Below, piece after piece: positions 44,981 to 53,800 of a stretch of DNA of 64,000 nt (positions are counted from its first letter, which is position 1; every line of letters starts with the position of its first letter). Where the stretch lies: the NCBI RefSeq assembly GCF_001044235.1, contig NZ_JYNL01000008.1, forward strand, positions 112,184 through 176,183, read 5' to 3'. Both the position numbers and the translations under genes were made by a program. This DNA comes from Mycolicibacterium chlorophenolicum (GTDB taxonomy: Bacteria; Actinomycetota; Actinomycetes; Mycobacteriales; Mycobacteriaceae). The notes below the pieces were generated by a model. That model did no database searches and was not told the origin of the DNA. It worked only from the letters and a program-made list of their open reading frames with translations.

Positions 44981-46387
44981 TCAGCCAGGCGCCACGAGGG
45001 CGTTGAGTTCGGTTGCTGCGGCTCTTAGTTGAACGAGCACACCGTCGATCAGCCAGATCCGGTCCACCGATCCCGCCCGCTTGGGAATCGACCACAGCCG
45101 CTCGCACGAGTGGAGGTCGTAAGCCTTCGCGAGTATCTCGGCGTTGAAGTTGGTGACCTCGAATACCAGCGTCGAACCATCCGTGCCAAGCAGATTCTGC
45201 ATCGGATAGTCGCACACCGGCCCCTTGGCCCCGTCCTTCATGTTGTACTGCTGCCACTCGGGGAAGGTCTGGCTCTTGGCCATGTTGATCATCAGCGTGG
45301 TTCCGACACGCTGCAACGTGCCCCCGGGTACTTCGATGAGCTCCTCTCCCCCCGCCGAATAAACGGTGCTTTGCTGATCTGTCGAAACCACAGGCAGGTC
45401 AACGGCCGTGTCGGTGGCAAGGGCACCCGCTTTCCCGTCACGCTCGCCAACAACCTTTCCTGACTCGTCGAAGAAGCTGACTCCCTGCGGTAGTCCATCC
45501 GAGTCCTCGACCTCAGAGGCGAATCCGCCTGGGTAAAAAACTGGATTGACCAGTGCGCCGCCCTCCTCGATCTCTGGTTCGACCACCTTGCCATCAGCCA
45601 CCGAAAAGACCGTCGCCACCAGCGTTCTGGGATTCGCTTCGTGCTGCGCTGTGAGGGTCTGTGATTCCGCATCCGGTCGCCCGGGCGGCACGATCCTCAG
45701 TCCTCCGTCACCAGGTACAAACCACGTCGTCTCGGCTCGCTGACCGATGCCATAGACGCCCTGGTCCTGCGTCGTCGCCACCGCGTAAATCCCGACCTGT
45801 TCGACGTCGAGCTTTCCGAAGCCGAGCCGCAGATCTGTCGGACCGACGTACTTCACCGCGCCGGATTTACCGTCGATCACCCGCGCCGTCACCGATGGCA
45901 ATCCGTCCAGACACAGAATGTCGTTCGGCCCGTTGAGAAAGCACTCCGGATCCCGCATGGACACCCTCAGCGGCACTGCGTTGAACAGAGGCCGACCGTC
46001 CCGAACGTCCATCCCCGCAAGCCACCACTGCGGCTCTTCGGCTGCGCCGCTGCTGGCAAGGAAATACGCGCTCGTTCCGATGCTGCCGATGAAGGGCCGC
46101 GGTCCGCTTGGGTCGTTGCTGACGGCGATTCGGCTGTCACTCGTTGGTGGTAACCCGAGATCGGCGACGGTCGTGCGCCATCCGGGGACTGGTTGCTCGC
46201 GCATCGAGGAGGACAACGTCGCGTCCGGTGGCGGCTGCCAGGATCCCCGCGCGGCGCTCAGGCGCAGCGCCGGTAGCCACCAATGGAAGGCCGCGACGGT
46301 GATCACGACAACCAGCAAGACCGCTGCGCCGAGGAGGACGACTCGACGCCGATTCAGACTCTGAGGCATCTGATTCTCAGTCGTCAT
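44981..46387 (-). CDS. membrane-anchored beta-propeller-like protein in ESX operon
   Basis: 468 residues from ATG 46387. One N-terminal transmembrane helix (RRVVLLGAAVLLVVVITVAAFHWW), then a large extracytoplasmic region with repeated beta-strand blocks resembling a PQQ-like propeller (for example WWLAGMDVRDGRPLFNAVPL, VTARVIDGKSGAVKYVGPTDL, LLGTDGSTLVFEVTNFNAEIL). The start overlaps the YbaB-like stop by about ten bases. Last gene of the 44981-48032 operon; perhaps the surface or periplasmic component of the system. Start alternatives: 46396 and 46369. Confidence 0.7.
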   Translation of the reverse strand: MTTENQMPQSLNRRRVVLLGAAVLLVVVITVAAFHWWLPALRLSAARGSWQPPPDATLSSSMREQPVPGWRTTVADLGLPPTSDSRIAVSNDPSGPRPFIGSIGTSAYFLASSGAAEEPQWWLAGMDVRDGRPLFNAVPLRVSMRDPECFLNGPNDILCLDGLPSVTARVIDGKSGAVKYVGPTDLRLGFGKLDVEQVGIYAVATTQDQGVYGIGQRAETTWFVPGDGGLRIVPPGRPDAESQTLTAQHEANPRTLVATVFSVADGKVVEPEIEEGGALVNPVFYPGGFASEVEDSDGLPQGVSFFDESGKVVGERDGKAGALATDTAVDLPVVSTDQQSTVYSAGGEELIEVPGGTLQRVGTTLMINMAKSQTFPEWQQYNMKDGAKGPVCDYPMQNLLGTDGSTLVFEVTNFNAEILAKAYDLHSCERLWSIPKRAGSVDRIWLIDGVLVQLRAAATELNALVAPG

Positions 46388-46832
46388 CCGACGCACGTCG
46401 GGCCGCGAAAGCGGCCGCCAGCCTTTGGCTTACGACATCGAAGGACGGTAGCCCGATCGAGTAGGTCAGGAAAGCACTCATACCCGCGCGATCGTGTCCG
46501 AGACGCCTCATCAGTTCGACGATCACCTCGTGTTGTGCGGCCTGCGCCTTCTCTTTGGCCAGCGCGGCCAGTTCGAGAATTTCATCAGCGAGTCGAGCTT
46601 CGTCGAAGCGCGATACATCCCGCACATCGACCTGCTCCAGGCGCCCACCGAGGGCAGCCGTTGCCGATAGCGTCCCTGAGGGATTGGTGACAGTGAAGAG
46701 TGCGCCAGACGCCGGATCAGCGCCATCGGCGCTGGGACTGGGTAGCAAGGCGTTCAGCCCGTCTCCGATTGCGACGTCATCGTCAGCGAGCGCTTCAGCT
46801 TCGTCTTCAGTCCAATGGCTTTCAGAGGGCAC
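46377..46832 (-). CDS. YbaB/EbfC-like protein
   Basis: 151 residues, acidic. The central LFTVTNPSGTLSATAALGGRLEQVDV and following helix (DEARLADEILELAALAKEKAQAAQHE) have the YbaB fold pattern (beta-hairpin then long helix). YbaB-like genes recur next to EspC/EspA-like ESX substrates in mycobacteria. It may act in chromatin binding or as a chaperone-like partner; unproven. No good ribosome-binding site is apparent. Confidence 0.6.
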   Translation of the reverse strand: MPSESHWTEDEAEALADDDVAIGDGLNALLPSPSADGADPASGALFTVTNPSGTLSATAALGGRLEQVDVRDVSRFDEARLADEILELAALAKEKAQAAQHEVIVELMRRLGHDRAGMSAFLTYSIGLPSFDVVSQRLAAAFAARRASDDD

Positions 46833-46862
46833 GAACAGAACTCCTGTGGTGGCGGGCGGGTG

Positions 46863-47183
46863 TCACAAACCGCACGAGTCAATGTCCTTGCCGGCGCGCC
46901 AATCCGCGTTGTTGTAGTTGGTCGACGCCATTCTCAACCGCTCCGACAGATCGCGCGACATGCGCCAGAGCTTCGCGTCCGCGGCGTCTCGGGCCGCCTC
47001 GATGTCGTCCACAGCCATGTTGCTCGCTGCACAGACGATGCCGTGCGTGGCCCACACACTCGACGCCAGATCGTTCACCGTCTCGCCGGCGATCTTCAAG
47101 CGACCCGCAGCGGAGGTCTGTTTGGCCGCGAGTTCATCGATGTGCTCAGTCAGCACGCGAAGGTTGTCCGCTTGGCTTGACAT
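46863..47183 (-). CDS. EspC-like ESX secretion substrate (DUF2580)
   Basis: 106 residues, helical: QADNLRVLTEHIDELAAKQTSAAGRLKIAGETVNDLASSVWATHGIVCAASNMAVDDIEAARD. The single Trp-containing turn and helical hairpin match EspC-type small substrates that dimerise with an EspA-like partner for ESX export. Directly downstream of the EspA-like gene and upstream of the YbaB-like gene. Confidence 0.7.
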   Translation of the reverse strand: MSSQADNLRVLTEHIDELAAKQTSAAGRLKIAGETVNDLASSVWATHGIVCAASNMAVDDIEAARDAADAKLWRMSRDLSERLRMASTNYNNADWRAGKDIDSCGL

Positions 47184-47201
47184 ACAGGGTGCCCTCTCTG
47201 C

Positions 47202-48032
47202 TCAGCGTGGTGCGGACGATTCGTATGGCGTCGCGGGCGGAAAAACCACCGGCGGACCGTCATGCTCAGGCGGCGTGTACGGCACGTCCGACTGTGCGCG
47301 GGACGGCAGCGTCCCCGTCTTCCGCTCGTCACCGAATGGCTCGCCGCAGGGAAATTTCTTCTCGAGATCGGGGTTGGAGTCGAGCAGCTCCTCGCCTGCC
47401 GCGTTCGCGTATCTCGCCTGCTGCGTACGGATCTTGTGAGCAACAACGGCCGATTCGGCCACCAACTTCGCGATCGACGCCTCCGCCAGCCCGATCTGCG
47501 TCGCCGCGACGCCGAGATCACCCGCTGCCTTCACGGCTGCGCCGCCGGGAATGGCGTTCATCCACGACGTCGACGTGTCGTAATCGGAAAGGAAGTCGAT
47601 GGCATCCTGCAGATCCGTCCGTGTCCCTTTGACCTGGGCGGCCAGTCGGCTCAACGCCGCATGCATTTCCCGCTCCGCTTCGGCAACCTCCAAGGTCAGG
47701 CGGCGATGGATATCGTTCGTGTCTCCGTAGGTGCCCGCCGCGGTGCCGTCCCAGCGGTCGTCCTTGGGCGCAGAATCGATGAGGAGGTTGCCGGCCTCTT
47801 CGTACAGATCCGCCGACTTCGTGAACGCCTCTCCGGCCTGCGGCTCCCCGGAGCCCGTCGTCGCCTTCATGCCCTGGATCGTGACCTGCGCAGCGGCGAG
47901 GATCGGCGACCCGGCGAAGGTGGTGACGGTGTTCGCGGCCCGGTCCAGCACGCTGGGCCCGTCATCCCAATCCACGCCGACGACATCGCCGTATTTGCGC
48001 AGCAAGTCGAGCGCTTCCCCCAACAAGCTCAC
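47202..48032 (-). CDS. EspA/EspE-like ESX secretion-associated protein
   Basis: 276 residues. Long helices with a WxG-type turn (DDRWDGTAAGTYGDTN at about 90-105) and coiled-coil EVAEAEREMHAALSRLAAQVKG; a hydrophobic middle (NAIPGGAAVKAAGDLGVAATQIGLAEAS); proline-rich C-terminus ending PPATPYESSAPR. Fits the EspA/EspE large substrate class. GTG 48032 has GAGGGGG eight bases upstream; GTG 48041 (three codons earlier) would sit on top of that box. Confidence 0.7.
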   Translation of the reverse strand: MSLLGEALDLLRKYGDVVGVDWDDGPSVLDRAANTVTTFAGSPILAAAQVTIQGMKATTGSGEPQAGEAFTKSADLYEEAGNLLIDSAPKDDRWDGTAAGTYGDTNDIHRRLTLEVAEAEREMHAALSRLAAQVKGTRTDLQDAIDFLSDYDTSTSWMNAIPGGAAVKAAGDLGVAATQIGLAEASIAKLVAESAVVAHKIRTQQARYANAAGEELLDSNPDLEKKFPCGEPFGDERKTGTLPSRAQSDVPYTPPEHDGPPVVFPPATPYESSAPR

Positions 48033-48198
48033 GCAAGACACCCCCTCGGCGTCCAGCCTAAAACAAGATCAGCACGCCTCAGATCGCCAATTCACGCCCG
48101 CGAACGCAATGCCGACGAGGAGCTGATCCGCACTACCCGCGCCATCTCGACGCCCGTGCCCGCTCTGCGCGACCACGGCACCTCGTCCGGGCCGGAGG

Positions 48199-48396
48199 TC
48201 AATCCGCCTCGTTGTTCGGCATCGGCGGGTCGACGATGCGCGGCAACGGTCGGGTGCTGATGTGCACCGGAGGTTCCGGCCATTGGATCCACCGACGCTG
48301 ACGCATCCGTCGTCTGGCCCACCACGCAAACACCACGAAGGGGATCACGGCAATCGCGACGACACCGGCCAGAACGATCATGTCCCACAGCATCAT
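48199..48396 (-). CDS. small single-pass membrane protein
   Basis: 65 residues: one helix (LWDMIVLAGVVAIAVIPFVVFAWW), stop-transfer RRRMRQRR, then a short proline-rich cytoplasmic tail. Lies upstream of the ESX-like operon on the same strand, separated by 166 bases. Weak ribosome-binding site (GGGAA). Plausible but unverified. Confidence 0.5.
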   Translation of the reverse strand: MMLWDMIVLAGVVAIAVIPFVVFAWWARRRMRQRRWIQWPEPPVHISTRPLPRIVDPPMPNNEAD

Positions 48397-48556
48397 TGCG
48401 TAGTTCCCGTTATCGACGGGGATTCCCTGAAAAGCACATCGGAAGAGGCCACTACCGCCGATGAGCCGTCCATTGGAAACTCCCTACCTGTGAACTGCGG
48501 GCATCGAGGCCCTTCGCCTCTAGGGTCCAGACCAGCCGTCGACAACCTTGGCATGT

Positions 48557-49555
48557 ATGCGAAGACCAGGACGGACCCAACCCTTCCGCACGCCAGCCGG
48601 TGACGTCGTCCCCGAGAGCGTCGCCGAGGTCGGCTACTGCCGGCTCGGCCGTGTCGACCAGTGGGTCATGATCCGCGGCCGCGACCTCGCCAACCCGCCG
48701 CTCATCCATCTGCACGGCGGCCCGGGATTCAGCGAGACCCGCCTCCTCCGGCACTTCAACGCCGAACTCGAGGACCGGTTCACCGTCGTCTACTGGGACC
48801 AGCGCGGCGCCGGCAAGTCCTTCCACCGCGGCATTCCGCGCTCGTCGATGACCGTCGAGCAGCTCCTCTCCGACCTCGACGAGCTGGTCGAGATGGTCTG
48901 CGCCCGCGTCGGCCAGGAGCAGGTCGTGCTGCACGGCCACTCATGGGGGTCCCTGCTCGGCGTGCTGTACGCCGAGCGGCATCCGGAGAAGGTCGCGGCG
49001 TACCTCGGCACGGCACAGATCGGTGACGCGTCGGCAGCCGAGTCCGCCTCCTACGCGTGCGCGCTGGCCACTGCCGAACGGCACGGCAACCGCCGGGCCC
49101 TCAAGGCCCTGCGCGCCATCGGTCCACCGCCGTACCCCGCGTCCAGCGTCTTCTCCGAGCGCACCTGGCTGCAGCGCCTCGACGGCCAACTGTCGCCCCG
49201 GGCGTTGTGGAAACTGCGCGGGGCGGTGTTCGGCGGCGGCCGCGAATCCTCGCCGCTCGACCTGGTCAACCAGATCCGCGGCTTCCGGTTCACGATGGAC
49301 GCGATGTGGCGCGAAGCCTCCGCGCTGAACCTCGTCACTGCCGTGCCCGCGCTGCACATGCCGGTCGTCTTCTTCCTCGGGCGACGCGACCACTGGGTGC
49401 CGCCCGAGACCAGCGTCGCCTACTTCGACGCGTTGACCGCACCCTCGAAGCAGCTGCTCTGGTTCGACGAGTCCGGCCACGAGCCGTTCGTCGACGAACC
49501 GGCCGCGTTCAACCGCGCGGTCGTCGACGTGGTGGGCACGCTCGTCGCACCCTGA
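48557..49555 (+). CDS. alpha/beta hydrolase (prolyl aminopeptidase-like)
   Basis: 332 residues. HLHGGPGFSETRLLRHF is the oxyanion HGGPG motif of the proline iminopeptidase branch; DQRGAGKSF follows; GHSWGSLLG is the nucleophile elbow; the C-terminal FDESGHEPFVDEP supplies the His, with Asp in LGRRDHW. It would cleave N-terminal residues from small peptides or esters. The start is weakly marked; ATG 48557 is preferred over TTG 48548. Confidence 0.8.
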   Translation: MRRPGRTQPFRTPAGDVVPESVAEVGYCRLGRVDQWVMIRGRDLANPPLIHLHGGPGFSETRLLRHFNAELEDRFTVVYWDQRGAGKSFHRGIPRSSMTVEQLLSDLDELVEMVCARVGQEQVVLHGHSWGSLLGVLYAERHPEKVAAYLGTAQIGDASAAESASYACALATAERHGNRRALKALRAIGPPPYPASSVFSERTWLQRLDGQLSPRALWKLRGAVFGGGRESSPLDLVNQIRGFRFTMDAMWREASALNLVTAVPALHMPVVFFLGRRDHWVPPETSVAYFDALTAPSKQLLWFDESGHEPFVDEPAAFNRAVVDVVGTLVAP

Positions 49556-49645
49556 GGTCCTCGGCCAGCGCAAACCGGGCCCCTCCGGAGCCCCAGGTGG
49601 GTACCGTAAACGCACTACTCGCACTTCACCGGAGGACGTGGGGCG

Positions 49646-52576
49646 ATGGCGGGGGAGATTGCCTACGAGCTGGCAGCCGCCGGGTTCGTCGACGCCGTCG
49701 AAGTGGGCCGGGGCGGCGGCGGCGTCGTCTACCGCTGCCACCAGCAGTCGCTCGGACGCACCGTCGCCATCAAGGTCCTCGCGTCCAATCTGGACCAGGA
49801 CGACCAGGAACGGTTCCTGCGCGAGGGCTACGCCATGGGCGGGCTGTCGGGCCACCCGAACATCGTGAACATCCTGCAGGTCGGCATGACCGAACGGGAC
49901 CGGCCCTTCATCGTCATGCCCTTCCACGCACGGGGATCGCTCGCCGACCAGGTGCGGCGGCAAGGCCGGATCCCGTGGCCCGACGCTCTGCGCATCGGTG
50001 TGAAACTGTGCGGAGCGCTCGAAACCGCCCACCGGACAGGCACTTTGCATCGCGACATCAAACCCGCCAACGTGCTCGTCAACGACTACGGCGATCCGCA
50101 GCTGAGTGACTTCGGCACCGCACGCATCGTCGGCGGCTACAAGACCGTCACCGGGTTCTTCACCGGAACACTGTCCTACACCGCGCCCGAAGTTCTCACC
50201 GGCAAGCCGCCGACGGTCGAGGCCGACGTCTACTCCCTCGGCGCCACGCTCTACGCGCTGATCGCCGGACAGGCCGCCCACGAGCGCAACACCGACGAGG
50301 AGCTGATCGCCCACTACCTGCGGATCACCTCCCAGCCGGTGCCGGACCTGCGCGATCACGGCATCCCGCCCGATGTGTGCTCGGCGATCGAGAAGGCCAT
50401 GTCGCTCGACCGGGCCGACCGGTTCGCCTCGGCGGCCGACATGGGCCGCGCCCTGCAGGAAGCTCAGCGGCACAACGGGTTGACCGCGGACGCCATGGCG
50501 ATCGGCGAGCCGCCCCCTCCCCCCGAGGAACCCGAAGGCACACAGGCACTTCCGTTCTCCGAACCCTCCCGCCCGCCTGTCGCGCGCCCCGTACCGCCGG
50601 CCCCACCGCCGCCGCCCCCGTCGCCCGACATGTTCGCTCACAGTCCGTCGAAACCGACGTCGGTTCCCCCTCCCCCGATGCCCGTCGCGCCGAAGAACCG
50701 CAGGAAGACGCTGATCACGCTTGGCGCCGCGGCTGCCGTGGTGCTGCTGGTGATCGGCGCTGTCGTGATCGTCGCGGTCTCGCGCGACTCCACCAGCGAC
50801 ACCGGCGCGACGACGTCCGCGCGGCCGACCGCCGAAGCGCAGCCCGGGTGGCGGCCGATCGCCGATGCCCGCAAGGCCCTCGACGCCGCGGCGGCCACCC
50901 AGTCCGACGGCACCATCTGGATCTTCGGCGGCATGGGCGCCGACAACCGGGTCAGCGGCGCCCACGAGGGGTACGACCCGGCGATCGACAGCTGGAAGGG
51001 CGGCGAAGCCCTGCCGGTTCCGGTGCAGCGGGCGATGTCGGTGACGTGGCAGGACACCCCCGTGGTGCTCGGCGGCTGGCGCACCGACGGTGCCAACGCC
51101 AAGGTCGCCACCGACCAGGTGTGGCGGGTGGTCAACAGTCGCTGGGTGCAGTTGCCGCCGCTGCTGCAGCCGCGCGCCGCGGCGGCGGCCGCCGTGGTGG
51201 GCGACCGCATCGTCGTCACCGGCGGTGTGGACGCCGGCGGCCGGGTGCTCGACACCACCGAGGTGTTCGACGGCACCGCGTGGACTTTGGGCGCACCGAT
51301 GCCGACGCCGCGGCAGCTGCTCGCTGCGGCATCGGACGGCAAGCTGGTCTACGCGGTCGGCGGCACGGACGGCACGGACCTGACGACCGTCGAGGCGTAC
51401 GACCCCGCCGCAGACACCTGGACGGTGATGCCCCCACTTCCCCAGCCGCGCAGCGACTTCGGGGTCGCGGTCACCGACGCCCGAATGGTGGCGGTCGGCG
51501 GTACCGCCGCGGGACGGCCCCTCAAGACGGTGTCCGCGCTCGACCTGACGACGGCCACCTGGTCCGACCTGCCGGACCTGGGCACCGCCCGCCACGGAGC
51601 GGCCGTCGCGGCCGTCGGCAAGACGGTGTACGCGATCGGCGGGTCGACCGGCCCCGGCGACGGCCAGGCCACGTCGTCGGCAGAAGCGCTGAAACTGGCG
51701 CCGCGCACACCGCAACCCGCGGCACAGTGGCGGTCCCTGCCGGACGCGCCGACCCCGCGCCTGATGACGGCGTGGACCGTGCTGGACGACAAGATCTGGG
51801 TCATCGGCGGAATCCGCGACGGCGAGACATTGCAGACCGTCGAGACCTACGACCCCGGCACCACGCAGTGGCAACCGCAGCCGTCGCTGCCCATCCCGCT
51901 CAACCACGCGGCGGCCGCGACCTACCGCGGCGAGGTCGTGGTCATCGGCGGGGCCACCGACACCATCACGCAGGCGTCGGACAAGGTGTTCGCGTTCCGC
52001 GACAACACGTGGGTCGAACTACCGAGCCTGCAGCACGCGCGAGCGGCGTCGGCAGCGGCGGTGGTCGACGACAAACTCGTCGTGGTCGGCGGCCAGGACA
52101 ACAAGCAGATCGTGCCGCAGACCGAGGTCTTCGACGGCACGTCGTGGACGCAGGCCGCCGACATGCCCACTCCACGTGAGCATCTCGCGGCAGTATCGGA
52201 CGGCGTGTACGTGTACACCGTCGGTGGCCGCTTCCTCAGCGCCGACGAGAATTCCGCGGCCTTCGAGCGTTTCGACCCGGCGTCCGGGAACTGGGAGAAG
52301 CTGCCCGACATGCCGACCCCGCGGGGCAGCTTCGGCGCGGCGTTCATCGACGGCCGCATCGTCGTGGTCGGCGGCGAGGAGCCGACGCGGGTGCTGCCCA
52401 CCGTCGAGATCTACGACATCGCCAACCGCAAGTGGAGCACCCAGGCGCCCATCAACACCCCCGTGCACGGCGAAGCGGTCGCGGCGGTCGGCTCCACGGT
52501 CTACTGCATCGGGGGCGCCGACCGGCCGACCCACGAAGGACCGGTGGCGACGGTCGAGGCGCTGGACTTCACGTAG
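49646..52576 (+). CDS. transmembrane Ser/Thr kinase with extracellular Kelch repeats
   Basis: 976 residues. Kinase domain at about 12-275: glycine loop VGRGGGGVVYR, Lys43, catalytic HRDIKPANV (Asp137), DFGTAR (Asp155), activation loop with several Thr. Pro-rich linker 288-348, single TM 355-379, then six to seven Kelch-type repeats (GG...W.....P, for example VVGGQDN, VVGGEEP) filling residues 390-975 outside the membrane. The Kelch propeller presumably senses an envelope ligand. GGAGGA upstream of ATG. It converges on the FHA regulator at 52569 with eight bases overlap, which may be a signalling partner. Confidence 0.9.
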   Translation: MAGEIAYELAAAGFVDAVEVGRGGGGVVYRCHQQSLGRTVAIKVLASNLDQDDQERFLREGYAMGGLSGHPNIVNILQVGMTERDRPFIVMPFHARGSLADQVRRQGRIPWPDALRIGVKLCGALETAHRTGTLHRDIKPANVLVNDYGDPQLSDFGTARIVGGYKTVTGFFTGTLSYTAPEVLTGKPPTVEADVYSLGATLYALIAGQAAHERNTDEELIAHYLRITSQPVPDLRDHGIPPDVCSAIEKAMSLDRADRFASAADMGRALQEAQRHNGLTADAMAIGEPPPPPEEPEGTQALPFSEPSRPPVARPVPPAPPPPPPSPDMFAHSPSKPTSVPPPPMPVAPKNRRKTLITLGAAAAVVLLVIGAVVIVAVSRDSTSDTGATTSARPTAEAQPGWRPIADARKALDAAAATQSDGTIWIFGGMGADNRVSGAHEGYDPAIDSWKGGEALPVPVQRAMSVTWQDTPVVLGGWRTDGANAKVATDQVWRVVNSRWVQLPPLLQPRAAAAAAVVGDRIVVTGGVDAGGRVLDTTEVFDGTAWTLGAPMPTPRQLLAAASDGKLVYAVGGTDGTDLTTVEAYDPAADTWTVMPPLPQPRSDFGVAVTDARMVAVGGTAAGRPLKTVSALDLTTATWSDLPDLGTARHGAAVAAVGKTVYAIGGSTGPGDGQATSSAEALKLAPRTPQPAAQWRSLPDAPTPRLMTAWTVLDDKIWVIGGIRDGETLQTVETYDPGTTQWQPQPSLPIPLNHAAAATYRGEVVVIGGATDTITQASDKVFAFRDNTWVELPSLQHARAASAAAVVDDKLVVVGGQDNKQIVPQTEVFDGTSWTQAADMPTPREHLAAVSDGVYVYTVGGRFLSADENSAAFERFDPASGNWEKLPDMPTPRGSFGAAFIDGRIVVVGGEEPTRVLPTVEIYDIANRKWSTQAPINTPVHGEAVAAVGSTVYCIGGADRPTHEGPVATVEALDFT

Positions 52577-53186
52577 TGCTGTCGCGCAACTGGGCGAGGG
52601 TGACCGCACCCCGGCGCAGCGCCTCGTTGGCCAGCCGCACCCGCCGATCGCCCTCGGCGGGGATGCCGAACTTGTCGTAGAGGTTCTGCAGGTGCTGTTT
52701 GACGGCGGCCTCGGTGACATAGAGCTCGCCGGCCATCGCCCGGACCGACGCCGGCTCGGGGAACGGGTCGTCGGAGACCAGCGGGCGGCACAACACCACG
52801 AGCACGTCGTACTCCCGCCGGGTCAGCCGCGGCGGCCCCTCCACGGGCTGGGCGGAGACGGTCTCCTCGTCGCGGCCTCCGTCGGCCGACTCGCGCACCA
52901 TCCAGAAGATCAACCGGGACTTGCCGACCCGCACCTCGTCACCGGAGTGCAGGACGCGTTCGGCGGTGATCTTCTCCCCGTTGAGGTAGGTGCCGTTGCG
53001 GCTGCCCATGTCGCGGATCGACCATGCGGCCCCGAGGTTTTCGAAGACGGCGTGCAGCCGCGACACGGTGGCGTCGTGTTCGAGCGCGATCGCGTTGCCG
53101 GACGCTTTGCCGAGGGTCACGCGTTGGCCGGCCAGGGGGACGAGCTCCCGGCCGGCCGGCGTGAAGACTTCCAGGTGGGAAGACAT
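52569..53186 (-). CDS. FHA domain protein with C-terminal winged-HTH
   Basis: 205 residues from ATG 53186. FHA domain at about 18-95 with VTLGKASGNAIALEHDATVSRLHAVF and RDMGSRNGTYLNGEKI, i.e. all phosphothreonine-binding residues (S/R-H, N-G) present. The C-terminal half (LTRREYDVLVVLCRPLV, YVTEAAVKQHLQNLYDKFGI) is a LuxR/OmpR-like HTH. It would bind phosphothreonine, plausibly on the neighbouring kinase, and then act on DNA. Upstream starts to 53246 are unsupported. Confidence 0.8.
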   Translation of the reverse strand: MSSHLEVFTPAGRELVPLAGQRVTLGKASGNAIALEHDATVSRLHAVFENLGAAWSIRDMGSRNGTYLNGEKITAERVLHSGDEVRVGKSRLIFWMVRESADGGRDEETVSAQPVEGPPRLTRREYDVLVVLCRPLVSDDPFPEPASVRAMAGELYVTEAAVKQHLQNLYDKFGIPAEGDRRVRLANEALRRGAVTLAQLRDSTT

Positions 53187-53277
53187 GGCATCGATTCTGG
53201 CGCAGCGGGAAGGTTCATGGACGGCGAACGCGACTCGGCCCGTCACCGTGGTGGCGACGGGCCGAGCGGGGAGGGGA

Positions 53278-53652
53278 TCAGGGCTGGGCGAGGACGGGCG
53301 CGCGATTGATCACCGGCGGCCGGAAGACGCCGCCGCTCCCGGACTCCGTCGGCTGGAAGACGCCGCCGTTCTTGGGCACAGTCGGTTGGAAGACGCTGCC
53401 GCGGCTGGGTGCTGTCGTCACGACGATCGTGCCGCCGCGGCAGCTGACGATCTTGCCGTCGACGAAGACGTCCTGGCCGTCGTCGATCGGGATCGGGTAG
53501 CCGTCGGCGTCGGTGTAGGTGCAGCCGCCACCGCCGGGGCCGGGCTCGTTGTCAGTGGCGAAGGCGGTGGCCGGAGCGACCGCGAGGACGGCGAAGGCGC
53601 CGAGGAGGGTGGCGGCGTACTTGAAGCCCCTGCGGGTGGTCGATGCGCTCAT
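53278..53652 (-). CDS. secreted small protein with VFQP repeats
   Basis: 124 residues. Signal peptide (TRRGFKYAATLLGAFAVLAVAPATAFATD, twin-Arg-like RR near residue 7), a mature part with a Cys pair (GGCTYTDADGYPIPI; KIVSCRGG), then three copies of a VFQP-type repeat (SVFQPTVPK, GVFQPTESG, GVFRPPV). GAGAGGAAACATC precedes the ATG. Function unknown; repeats could be wall- or partner-binding. Confidence 0.75.
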   Translation of the reverse strand: MSASTTRRGFKYAATLLGAFAVLAVAPATAFATDNEPGPGGGGCTYTDADGYPIPIDDGQDVFVDGKIVSCRGGTIVVTTAPSRGSVFQPTVPKNGGVFQPTESGSGGVFRPPVINRAPVLAQP

Positions 53653-53800
53653 GATGTTTCCTCTCGGGTGGTGCTGGGTTGTTCTGCTGTTGAGAGGAAT
53701 ACTGCTGCTCAGAGGCCTCGGCCGTAATCGCCGGCAAGCCAGAGTCCAGTGCCGGGGAAGGAAGAGTTACCTACCCCTGAGGCAAGGGTTCGCCTTGAGC

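Noticed and set aside
48941..51907. 988-codon open frame on the minus strand
   Set aside because: Antisense to the hydrolase and kinase-Kelch genes; low complexity in sequence (many Arg/Gly/Val/Asp-rich stretches), no domain, created by GC-rich codon bias.
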